The notes under the pieces were generated by a model. That model saw only the letters and a program-made list of their open reading frames with translations. It was not told the DNA's origin and ran no database searches. Positions 33,640 through 43,600 of a DNA stretch of 64,000 bases are shown here, in pieces. Source of the DNA: Daedaleopsis sinensis. Its lineage: Eukaryota > Basidiomycota > Agaricomycetes > Polyporales > Polyporaceae. The translations under genes were made by a program, and so were the position numbers. The stretch is taken from the NCBI GenBank assembly GCA_033807695.1, contig CM066301.1:1612001-1676000 (forward strand), given 5' to 3'. Every line of letters begins with the position of its first letter. Position 1 is the first letter of the stretch.

Positions 33640-34603
33640 GGTCAGATGTGCATACATCAAACTGGACTATCTCTTTGAAGCCTACAAGCTCACGCAAAAC
33701 ATGAGTGAGATCCAGGGTTCTGCCAAAACAATCAACATCATCAGGTGTCTGCTCGATATCGCACAGATCGCCGCACATGCCGCATGCGAGCTCGCCGGCG
33801 AGGAACACGAGGTCGTCGAGTACACAAGAATGCTCGATGACATGGACTCTGTCTATGCGGGTAAGGGCGTAATTGCCCAGCCAGAACGGTATGAGACACC
33901 TCCGCCCGGTCAGTATTGTGGTCCGCCCCCAGTCTACTACACCCCGGGCCGCTCGTTCCTCCCTCTGCGTGAAGGCTTCCCGGGTGGATCTCTCGAGCCG
34001 CCAGTTGAAGGCAGCCCACCGAACATTGTGGCGAAACTCGTGCCCCAGGTGGTCACCATGCTAGCAGACGACTCGGGATGCCGCAACTCTCTTGTGCGGC
34101 TTCTCTGTGCTCTGGAGTCCGGGCTGACAAGCCGCCTCGAGAATCGCATGACCGTGCTGGTCGCTCCATTGGCCCATGCCCTGCGCAACCCTCTCATTCA
34201 AGCAATCTCTGAGCTGCTCTCTAGCTCCCTGATTGAGCCACTCGCTTCTGGGGCCGCTGACGCACGCTCTTATCAAACCGCTTGCCGACGCCATGGTGTT
34301 GATCCGCTCACTCGCATGCTCACTCGTCCGCTCACTCACGCCCTATTTGAACCGCTCTCTGCTGCGCTGGCACCCCGGCCTTCTCTCCTGTCCCCTGCCT
34401 CAGACCGTTTGTCCCACTCGATGCACCAAGCCAACCCCCAAGTGAGTCGCAGCCCCTACGATCTTATGTCCTGCCCGTTGGGTTTTGCACGCAGCAAGTC
34501 TATTGACTCGCCTCCCCCGCTTTATCACCCCTATCAGAAAGCACATGGCATGCAGGATGAGGCCAATGAAGATACGCATGCGGGACAGAAGACCTGGGGT
34601 TAG
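33640..34603 (+). CDS. Unknown helical protein with Pro-Leu repeats, 5' end unclear, possibly frameshifted
   Basis: After a TGGTCAG acceptor near 33645 an open frame reads AYIKLDYLFEAYKLTQNMSE, then a helical stretch and a Pro/Tyr-rich region (PPPGQYCGPPPVYYTPG). From about 34150 a repeat of roughly 12 residues appears (PLIQAI.., PLTRMLTRPLTHALFEPLSAAL). Between 34245 and 34310 this pattern continues better in another frame (PLTHALIKPLADAM), so one or two small indels are likely. The annotated frame stops at 34603. The 5' portion seems to have been cut by the copia insertion. I do not recognise the family. Confidence 0.45.
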
Positions 34604-34660
34604 TGTGTATACATAGTGTTTCCGTGTTGTACAGTACATGTATATTAGCATTAGCAGTGT

Positions 34661-34990
34661 CATTCGGCCTCATTGTCATTGTCATCCGCATATGCATCCT
34701 CCCATTCTCCGTGCATTTCCATAACCACCAGACCAGGCTTCTCGACCAAGAAGAAGCGGTTTTTCTCGAGCTCTGCGGCGTTGGGGAGCTGCTTCTCAGT
34801 GTCAGTAAGTGGGAGTGGACACATTGCGACAACTGCCTCTATGTCCTTGATAGAGATGACCCGACGAGTGTCATGGAGCAATGAGTGAACTGAGAGCACA
34901 TTGCACGAGTCTTGAAGGATGTTACGGTCTGGGTCAGAGAATTGTGCGGCCATGAAAGAAGTATTGGATTTCCGCCAACAGTCCTAAGAT
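34661..34990 (-). pseudogene. Tnp2-type transposase C-terminal exon, isolated
   Basis: Following a TATCTTAG acceptor, the minus strand encodes DCWRKSNTSFMAAQFS, then HDTRRVISIKDIEAVVAMCP and NRFFLVEKPGLVV, ending in an acidic tail. This corresponds to the extreme C-terminus of Tnp2 proteins (compare TIQAVVAMIP in the intact gene at 22.0 kb). The rest of the gene is absent; the solo LTR at 35.1 kb lies just upstream. Confidence 0.65.
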
Positions 34991-35103
34991 AAAAATATAC
35001 AATGGCAGACCTTGACCATCCTTGCACACTGCGACCGGGAGCATGTCAGTTTACATTGGATAAAACATGTACAATGATCTCTCACCTGCACCCGGTGGGC
35101 AGC

Positions 35104-35234
35104 TGTTGGCTGCAGCGGGCCTCAGAGCGATCACAATGGCCTAAGTCAAGCTCTGTGAAGTCTTTATTGAAGATATAACAAAGATACACACCTAAGTCGA
35201 GCTCTGTGAAGTCTATGGACTCCAGAGCTCGACA
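35104..35234 (-). repeat. Solo copia LTR in inverted orientation
   Basis: Read on the minus strand it begins TGTCGAGCTCTGGAGTCC, carries the two AGACTTCACAGAGCTCGACTTAGG-type copies, and ends GCAGCCAACA. It closely matches 29443-29560. No primer-binding site follows, and no internal sequence is attached. I could not find a clear 5-bp target duplication. Confidence 0.8.
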
Positions 35235-35821
35235 CAACGGTCTATCTACGTGTGTGCTAGCCCGTGGGAAAGACTTGTACAGTTCTACAGCCACCCAGCG
35301 CTGAAAATCAACAAAAGAAGCGCTGGGAGAAGAAAATGCGGTGCTGAAAAGATAAACAAGGCAACACAAAAGTCCGATAACTCCGGACGACGCAATGGCG
35401 CCGACACCGCAATGCGACCGTCAGTGGAATGCATGGTAAGTAACCTACAGTTACGATTGATGAGGAACGAAGAAATCGTCCTTTATGGACGACATTCGGG
35501 CCGGCGCTTGTAACGCATTCCAGTGTCCGTGAGAAAAATATTAAAACACCGCTTACTTTGCTCTTATCGTTACATAAGCACTGGTAACTAATTTTCTTAC
35601 TGTTTTAGCCCTACTCTAGGGTTAGGGTGAGCCTTCCTAGGGTTTAGCACAGCATTCAGAGCAAGCAAATTCAGCATTCTGGCATTTTGTCGCGGACCTA
35701 ACCCAGTAGTATCATATAGTACACCGTATGCTACAGCTACTAAGTCTATTGGTAGAAGGATACAGTAAGACTACACAGTACAGAACACATCTTGCAGAGC
35801 CTACTATGCATGAGAAGTCCA
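35235..35821. other. Intergenic with telomere-like motif
   Basis: No gene recognised. At about 35606-35645 there is CCTACTCTAGGGTTAGGGTG followed by CCTAGGGTTTAG, closely resembling the block at 9361-9390. Confidence 0.5.
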
Positions 35822-38405
35822 TTAGTCCAAGGTCAAAAATTCCTCGCAGGCTCGCTCCAGCTTGGCCTGCACCAAATGAGATGCTCGGAACTGCGCAAGA
35901 GCGCTCTTCCACCCAGAAGTGTTCATCAGCCGTGCACGTCCCTCCTTGATGTCCTGGAGCCTCCGCTGGTAGTAGGCCTCATTCCACGCAGACCATATCC
36001 CATTGTCCATCCCGGACCCCTGCCACTGAACCTGACGAGGCCACCAGGACACGCTCTCCGTCTGCCCGCGCTGGTCTACGATACTTGTTAAGTAATATGT
36101 AACTGTTAGTTAGACTGTCCAGCTACTTACCTGTGTACACCGTGACAACCCCTGCAAAGACATCATGCTCCTCACGGCTGAGCACATCATCGACGTAGTA
36201 CAAGCCGTCCTTGGTCTTGACGAGTGAGACGTGTGCGGCAGCATTGTCTGAAGGTCCGCTGACCACGCTACTTCGTACCGTCTGCGCGAGGTCGTCGTCG
36301 TACTCCATGATGTCCATCGCGATACGCCAGACAATGCCTCCTCCCATGAGCGCTGCTCGAACGTGAGGCCGATGGAGTAGTTCCATCACGCGCAGTTCGT
36401 ACACATGGTAGTCGAGAGGGGTGGGAGTAAAGCCTGAGTGCCGATATGTAGGCAGTGAGTACGACAGCAAGGACAGGTCGAACGACTCGCGGGCTCGAAG
36501 TGATGCTGCAAGGAAGAGGGTGTGGAATGGGAGCCCGACACTCGCCAGGTGCAAGCTCGCATCCACCGACGTGGTGATTGTCTGCTGCCTCAGCAGGTAC
36601 ACGACGACGTGCGCACTAGCTGCGAGCAGCCAGGTCGCATTGATGTCGGCCCTGTACTGTATGAAGTACAGTCTGAACCTGGACGCCTGTGTTGTGCCTG
36701 CAGACGTGATTCGGATAACCCTGTCTGCAAGACCCTTCTGCTCGAGGAGATATGAGTTGCAACGGGGGTCTAGATCCCAGCAGTCACATGTCGCGCTCGA
36801 GTACAGCCTGTCACTCAGTGCGGCCCATATGAACCCGGCGTATGTGTTGCGAGCATCTATATCCCCCTCTAAGTCATCGTGTATCAGTCCCAGGAAACGT
36901 TCGACGTTGCCGCGGTGGGTCAGATAGTCGACATCTGGGTGCGTTGACTCTGAGGGGATCAAGCCGTAGTAGTCGCGGACGATGGACTCGGAGACATGAA
37001 CCGAAGTCCCCTTGCTTGGAACAGGGCGGTAGATGAAGTCGAGGTCCATCGAGAGGGCAGTCGAGAGGTCCATCTCAGTTTCTCCACCCTGCACTGAGCC
37101 AGGAAGGTCCATGCCACCGTCAATCTGCAGGTTGGGAGGAATGTCGGCCCCTAGGTCCCACGAGTCGTATAGGTAGTGGTAGTACTTGTGACTGCGCTTA
37201 TGGGTGAACCAGAGGCCCGGAACAGCTCCGGACGGCACGAGCACGCGGATGTCCAAGTCCTTCCATTGCGGCCGGATGTCGGGATCGACGTCGACGGCTT
37301 TCAGCCACACGAAGACCTTGATCCAGGGGGGGGGGACCTCTTCAATATCTGCACGACCGAGCCGCCTAAGACGGCGCATGCGCTGGAACTCATTCTCGTT
37401 GTTCACGGCCTCACGAGCCTGCATGTCCATCTGCAGGATGAATTCTCTGCTCGACTCTCCAGGGCGTTGATAAGGACCAACCGGCTTGAACGCGTTGAGG
37501 TCTGTGGAGGGAGGAAGGACGTGCATGCTGTTCTTGTGGAACAGTACGAAGATGTTTTGTCCTGCGTTCAGCTGGGGATTATGGTACGCGTTCATGGCAT
37601 CGTCGCCAAGGGGAGCGAACTGCTTCAGGACGGGATAGCGCTCACACGCTGCCTTAAGAGTGCCGTGGTCCCGCCAGCGGATGAACAGAGGAACAAATGA
37701 TCGTCAGAGAACGGGGAGATGGGGTATCGCGTTGCAGGACAATGGCGCAACAAAGACACCTACGCGGAGACCGGGAGCGAACTGCGAGATGACTGACTGT
37801 TGGAGGGCGTCGAGCCAAGTACTGTCTACACCTCGAGCATCCAGCCAGGAGACCCAGCTGTATGCGGTCGACGCGCCTTTGATCCAGATCGCAATTGCCA
37901 TGGAACAACGGGCTGCGAGGAGGTAGAAGGATTGGCGGGCCTGCAGGATGGCCGATCGGGCCTTCTGCTCGGTCCTGTGGAGGTCCAGGTAGCGAGCGTC
38001 TGAGGGATCAGGCCAGTATTCGAACGGCCGCATGCCTTCGCTCTCATAATCCTGGCTGCACGAGTTGATGAGCTCATTCGCGATCACCCCGAGAGCGATC
38101 TCCAGCCGTTTCCAAGATTGGCGGATCTGCCAATCTAAACCCCATTCGTTCTGAGCATATTTAATGGGCTGTAGTATTTTCTCGTCTGCAGCTAGACGAG
38201 AGAGAAGGACGTCGTGTGCACAGTTTGAACGAAGAAGATATGCGAGTTCCGGAAATCGAGGCGACCAGCGTTGCGGACGTCGCAGAAACTGCAGGGACAC
38301 GGAGTTGATAGCGTTGTCGTTCAGATCGGTGTTCGGAATCTGAAACTCATCGGGAACATGCACAACGGTGTACACGGCCCTGGTGGAGTCGGAGAATGTG
38401 TGCAA
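35822..38405 (-). pseudogene. Agaricomycete orphan-family gene with one premature stop
   Basis: The minus-strand frame starts at 38405 and runs 233 residues (TVVHVPDEFQIPNTDLND, LLRSNCAHDVLLSRLAADEK, NEWGLDWQIRQSWKRLE). It meets a TGA at 37706-37704 and continues in the same frame for about 520 more residues (RSFVPLFIRWRDHGTL, then the segment to 36131). An intron (36130-36076, GTAAGT donor) leads to the last exon (WWPRQVQWQGSGMD, SAWNEAYYQRRLQDI), which ends at 35822. The block order matches a large family of unknown function that I associate with mushroom genomes. No enzymatic motif is visible. Apart from the TGA it looks intact, so it is either a very recent pseudogene or an error. An intron removing the TGA cannot be fully excluded. 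Confidence 0.65.
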
Positions 38406-38409
38406 GTTG

Positions 38410-39235
38410 TCGCGGCTAATTGATGCGTGGCGTTAGAGTATAACTTACAGTTATTTGATCTAAAGTTACCGTATTGGGGGCAGGGGAATCGGCATTGTGT
38501 CAGTCTCACAGTAGCAGAGGTGAAGCAAAGAGTCTAGGGATGGTCAGCCAAATAAATCATCTGTAGCTACCATGTTTCTCACAGTGGCGTTATCGATGGT
38601 TAGATCTTGGCTCGACAGACAGGGTCTGGTGGCAGCAAAGGACTGGTCGTGGTTGTAGCACAGTAGCGGCATTAGATCGTATACTTGACTTACCTATGAC
38701 TTACCGTTATGCGTGGTGTTGGTCACGCTGTAGTCGTTGGATACATTCAGACAATCAGTACTTACCTGATGATGAATCGCGACCCTAGCAACGGCACTCG
38801 GACAGCAGAAACGTATGGGGACCGATCGTGTTGTTATACCAATACAAAAATCCTACTACTACTACTCTCCGGGGTGTCCTCTTGAAGAAGTCTACGTTGT
38901 ATAGCCGTTCAACGAACTAGTAGCAACGTAGACTTGAAGGGGCGGCCGTCGTGATTGATCTGGAGCGCCGCAGAGGATAGTCGAGGGCGAGAGGCGAAGT
39001 CGCGAAGAGGGGGCGGAGTCGAGGTGTGGCGGTGGAAGAGATGGTGACGAGCTAAGAAGCGAGCGCCGGCAGAGAACGTAGCGAGGAGGAAGAGACAGAG
39101 CGGCGGCGGCGGAGAAGGCGGTGGAGGGGGCGGCGGGAGGGGCGGGAAGAGGCGGGAGGGAGCGGCTGGGGGGGCGGGATGATGGGAGGAGGAAGCAGAC
39201 GACGCGAAGTCCCCCGGTGCGCACGGACCAGGAAT
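38410..39235. other. Non-coding upstream region with 12-bp inverted repeat
   Basis: 38410-38880 has no clear gene; a (CTA)n microsatellite lies at about 38850-38866. AAGTCTACGTTG (38888-38899) pairs perfectly with CAACGTAGACTT (38934-38945). 38940-39230 is GC-rich, and on the minus strand is pyrimidine-rich, as in fungal leaders. ACGTTGTATAGCC occurs here (about 38894) and again near 40012 in the same orientation. Confidence 0.4.
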
Positions 39236-39241
39236 GACATA

Positions 39242-39273
39242 ACCCAGTGACATCACAAATGACGTCACTGGGT
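39242..39273. promoter_or_regulatory. CRE-like palindrome
   Basis: ACCCAGTGACATCA (39242-39255) is followed after four bases by TGACGTCACTGGGT (39260-39273), an inverted repeat with one mismatch. TGACGTCA is the binding site of CREB/ATF-type bZIP factors. A further TGACATCA follows at 39273-39280. Confidence 0.7.
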
Positions 39274-39315
39274 GACATCATCTTGGGGTCGGCCCGCCGT
39301 ACCTCCAGGCGCCCG

Positions 39316-39353
39316 GAAGGTTCTAGAAGGTTCTAGAACATTCCGGACACGTG
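39316..39353. promoter_or_regulatory. Heat-shock element module 1 plus CACGTG
   Basis: Six perfect alternating GAA/TTC units with two-base spacing run from 39316 to 39343 (GAA-TTC-GAA-TTC-GAA-TTC). This is the consensus for heat-shock factor trimers. CCGGA and an E-box CACGTG follow at about 39348. Confidence 0.8.
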
Positions 39354-39392
39354 GCCGGAACACTCGGGCCCGGCCAGCTCGTCCAGGCGCCG

Positions 39393-39430
39393 GAACATTC
39401 TAGAAGCTTCTAGAACGTTCCGGGCACGTG
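39393..39430. promoter_or_regulatory. Heat-shock element module 2 plus CACGTG
   Basis: A second run of six perfect GAA/TTC units at 39393-39420 is again followed by CCGGG and CACGTG. The module repeats the first one after exactly 77 bp, including the preceding CCAGGCGCC, so it arose by tandem duplication. Confidence 0.8.
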
Positions 39431-40266
39431 ATCGGTGGACTTGGACTTCGGAGTCTGTTCCGCTCTCTTCCTCTTCCTCCACCACCTTCCGCTCTTCCCG
39501 CTCCCCCTTCCCCGGCTCGTGGTACGTTGAACGGCCCGAGACCCTTCCCGACAACGTCCTCGCTGCTCTTGCTACCTCTGCTGCTGCTGCTGCTAGTCAA
39601 TCTGCAGGTCCTCGTCGCCACCGTCGTCGCCACCGTCGTCTCCAACGTTGCCTCGGCTGTCACCTCTGCCGCCTCCACCTCTGCCGTCACCCTGCCATCC
39701 ACTCCACCTCGGACACTCTGTCCCTCCGTCCCCTCCGCCTCCGACACTCTCTCCCGTCTTTCTGCTGCCCGCTGCTAGTCGTCGTTGCTTTCACCCCAGC
39801 CAAAGCCTGCAATTCCACGCCACAATACGCCAACCGGAGGCCTGGGATTCGTTGGATCAAGAACTCCGGATATTCAGACAGGGCAGGCAGAGAAAGGTAA
39901 GTTCTGGTAAGTCCTCGGTTCTCTCTCTTTCTCTCTCCCCCCAACCCTTCAAGAGGGTGCTCCCTGTCTATAAGTAGTGTATGGTGCATGTAGATTACAA
40001 TATATACACGAAACGTTGTATAGCCATGCGTTTCGAGCTCAATAAAGTAGCCTAATGCTCGTTTTACCCGTTAGACCCCTGTACTATTGCCGTCACTCGT
40101 TACTGTGGGCAATAAGCCACTTGTGTGTAAGTCTGTAGATCTACCACTAAGGCTGAGGACCTGTGGACGCCCAAATGGGTCTGGTGCACGCATATCTGAG
40201 ACTCCGGGAGACGTCGGCCGACCTCCAGCTGCTGGCTTAGTGGGCACACGGTCAGAGAGCCTTCCT
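39431..40266 (+). other. Transcribed-looking leader or solo LTR, no clear gene
   Basis: Downstream of the heat-shock modules comes a CT-rich stretch, then a partly protein-like frame (about 39515-39610, WYVERPETLPDNVLAAL) that is not sustained. A TATA-like TATAAGTAG lies near 39968 and AATAAA near 40041. The order of promoter, leader and polyadenylation signal without a long frame fits a solo LTR of a gypsy-type element or a decayed gene. No terminal TG..CA pair with target duplication was found. Confidence 0.35.
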
Positions 40267-40340
40267 ATTGGCTAGTGTGCGTGCAGGATTTCGTCGATGA
40301 TCCCCATCATCGACGAAATCCTGCACGCACTGCAGCCAAT
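40267..40340. repeat. Perfect 25-bp hairpin with extended stem
   Basis: GTGCGTGCAGGATTTCGTCG... (40277-40301) is followed by CCCC and then by its exact reverse complement (40306-40330). Beyond a three-base mismatch the stem resumes as ATTGGCT/AGCCAAT, giving a total stem of about 35 bp. It lies about 330 bp upstream of the dioxygenase gene. Confidence 0.9.
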
Positions 40341-40668
40341 GGCAATGCACCATTAAGTGCTTAATAAAGATCTGTGACGACTGCAGCCTGTCATGTAGTG
40401 TCACGTTTGCCAATGTATAAATTTTGTTCTGACAAGTTGAATGTGGGTTACTATATTTGCAGGTAATTAATGGTGATCTCTAGTATCAAGCTCTTCTTGG
40501 AGTGATTCATGTGCATTTACCTCAAAATCGCTCAATAATTCGGTGTAGGGCATAGCTTGCCTTATATCTCTCGCCCTCGATTGCAAGGTGCCCCCGCTTC
40601 TGCACTGTCCCTCTGTCAGCCTGCCAGCAGCACACTTTTCGCTCTACCTCTCCAGTCCCGTTTTCAAC

Positions 40669-43600
40669 ATGTCCGACAACATGCAAGGTATGTGGCTGAT
40701 ACATTGTTGTGCACTACTTCTCTGTATGAAATAGTCCCGGGCTCGCAGTCACTCCCGACGATCCCGGGTCTCCTCCACCGTTGTATACTCCTCCTGCCTC
40801 CCCTGGCCCTCTGTCTTCGCGATCACCCTCCCCTTGCTCCGAGGCTCGACCCCGCTCCCCTGTCCAAGCGCCTTCTGGTGCTGAGGTTATTGAGTTGGCT
40901 GGCCGCGACGAACAACTCCCTGCCTTCTACCGCATCAACTCGCACCCTCAGCTCGAGCACGTTCACAACGTCCGCAACATTTACGTCTATATTCAAGATA
41001 CCGACCCCTCTGCGGCTCGCAAGTTCCTCGACTTCATCAAAGCGATGGTCTTGCCTGATGGAACACAGGCTGCCATCGAGGCTGCTGGTACGTCGTACTC
41101 GGCTACACATTTCCCCTCTACTCATGTGCAATGCTAGGCTATCTCGAGTTTGAAGTGGGAGATTATGTCTTTGCCTGTGACAAGTGGGGCTCAGGGCTCT
41201 CGAAGGACGACGTAATCCAGGCTTGGGTGACTCCGGAGTATGTTGGTCTGCATTTCTATAACTACGTTGTGTATTCACACTCACCCTAGGGGGGTCATCA
41301 CCCCGGCGATGTATGCCAACATTGAAGCAGTGCGCGACGAGGCTCTCGGGGATGCAGACAATCGTACTCCGGACAAGCCCAACGATGTCGACGGGCAGTT
41401 CACTGGAGGCACTGGCTGGGAGCGTCACAAGCAAGCAGTCGCTATCGGCAATTCAGAGCGTGCATATGCCCTTGCACAGACCTTTCAAATCCAGAAGAAT
41501 TTGACTGGCCCCTCTGTCGGTGCGAAAGTCAAGGACGGCAACCCCTCTGAGCACAACGAGCTCCGCTTCAAGACCATTCAGGTAGCTAGCTACAAGAGCC
41601 ATCTGTGTCAGTGTCTCGTTGCTGATGTATTCATACTTAGGCTGCCTCACCGGTCGCCATTGCCAGCTTGGAAAGCGGCCCGAAGGAGGTCGCTGAGGCT
41701 CTGCGCTTGCAAGCTGAGGTAACGAACCTGCCGCGTGTCGGTCATGAGGGCAACTATGCCTTCCCGACAATGCAGCTCAACATCTCGTCGACCAAGTCCG
41801 CGGACAGCATCGCTGGTCGGTGTGCTCAATGTTCACATGGGTCCACGCTGACTCGTATCCTTTAGCGTCGTCTTTCAAGAAGGAAATCGGCCAGTTCGCC
41901 GGCAAGCACGTTGATCGCCATGACTCCCCTGGAGGGTATACGTGTATGATTGCAATGAACGACCTCGCGCCCGGTGAAGAGCCAGGCTACTTCATGATCG
42001 CTGAGCTCGGCATTGCCATCCGTACGTATCAGTCTACATCCTAATGATTCTTCTTCCACTGATGATAGGTCGCAGGGCTCAAGGGACTGGTCACAACCTG
42101 CTTCTGTGGCCTACGCTACCATGGAGGGTTCCCTCCGACGGCCCCGCCTGGTATTGAGCCTGCTGAGTGGTCGTACCGGTTCGTTGTCGTGTGCTATCCC
42201 TCTAGCCCCATCATCGATGGCTCGTCGCTTGTGGCTTTCGGTGCTCTTTCGAAAGGCGAGCTACTGGCTATCACTCCTGAGATGAAGGACCCGAGGTAGT
42301 GTAGTGTTCTGTCATGTGTGTGTATCAATACATATTGTTTGAATTGTGTTGTTCTCTAGCTACGACAATGTGCGAGCGACAACTAACTGTGCGAGCTGGA
42401 TCTCCGACGGCCCCTGGCTTACGACTCGCCAAGCTTACCTCGACTTCGTCTACCGTGCAAGCGGCGAGCTGCTCTACTACCTAACCAACCAAGTACCCTC
42501 GCAGCTCAAGTTCCAGCTCGACTTCGACCTTCTACGCCAAGCCATGTCTATCGAGGACGAAAACGGGCAGCGTATTCAGCCGTCAACGTGGGACCTTCAT
42601 CCGGGATCAACACACACCTCTGAGCAGTTCGGGTGCTCGCGTGCACAGAGCGTTCGTCGCTGGGATCTTCACAAGCAGAAGCATGCCCAGTTCTACCCAT
42701 ATGTTCTGAACAAGCAGAACGGTGAATCTGATGAGCTTCTCTATATATTCAGCGACACTCACTGTCTCACGTATTCGTAGCTAAGAAGAAGGGAACTCAT
42801 GGCCCCACAAACCACGACGCACAAGAGCAACGTAAGTTTGATGTTCATATATACTATGTGGACATCAGCTAAAGTCATGATACTAGAACGACCTCGCAGG
42901 ACGTCTTCGCGCAAGCGCAAGGCTGTGGACGCTGTCGCCGACGAAGAGCATGGTTCTGAACCAGAGAATGAGGAAGAGCCGTCCCTGTCGGACAGTGCAG
43001 TTCGCCGTTCCAAGCGGTTGAAGGGCAATACAACGGCTGATAGAAGTACGTGTACTCTGTCCTCGTGTAAGACTTTGGCTTATTCCTTCCTGCAAAGCTG
43101 CGAGCTCGTCGTTGTCTTCGCAATCACAGCACAGCAGTGTTGGGCAGGCTGCGAACGTTGCCATGCATCGGTACCCTCTGCGGTCCTCGACTCGTTAGTA
43201 GATATAAATGTAATGCCTCCCTTGTCAATAGCCAACTAATTGTTGTTTGAAGCGGACAGTTTCACAGAGCTGTCCAACAAGCAGATCGTCGACGTGGCGG
43301 CTTCGTTCCAAGATGAAGCTGAAGTACATGTCGATATGCTTGACAAAATCATGCAGCATGCTTCTTCCTCTTCTGTCAACGGTGAGTTCCCTGTCATACC
43401 GACGTCACTACTCTGTGTGTAACCTTGCTGTGATCAGAATGCACTTCGGTACCTATGGCCGCAGACAACGAGGGTATGTTAGATTCACTAGCTGCAGTCG
43501 TAATACTAACAACCATCATATCTAGACTTTTCACCCACTCTGCAGCTATTCTCGGTGCCATATCTCACCCAGCAGCTCGCGATCTTAAACGAGCTTGTGA

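Noticed and set aside
34661..34990. Independent small gene
   Set aside because: It matches only the C-terminal end of Tnp2-type transposases and starts at a splice acceptor, so it is an isolated exon.
29443..35234. The 5.7-kb block between inverted LTRs as a single TIR transposon
   Set aside because: The repeats end TG...CA, and one is followed by a primer-binding site, so they are copia LTRs in opposite orientation.
38892..39281. Pro/Ser-rich minus-strand open frames
   Set aside because: They arise from pyrimidine-rich promoter-like DNA; no start, domain or splice pattern supports a protein.
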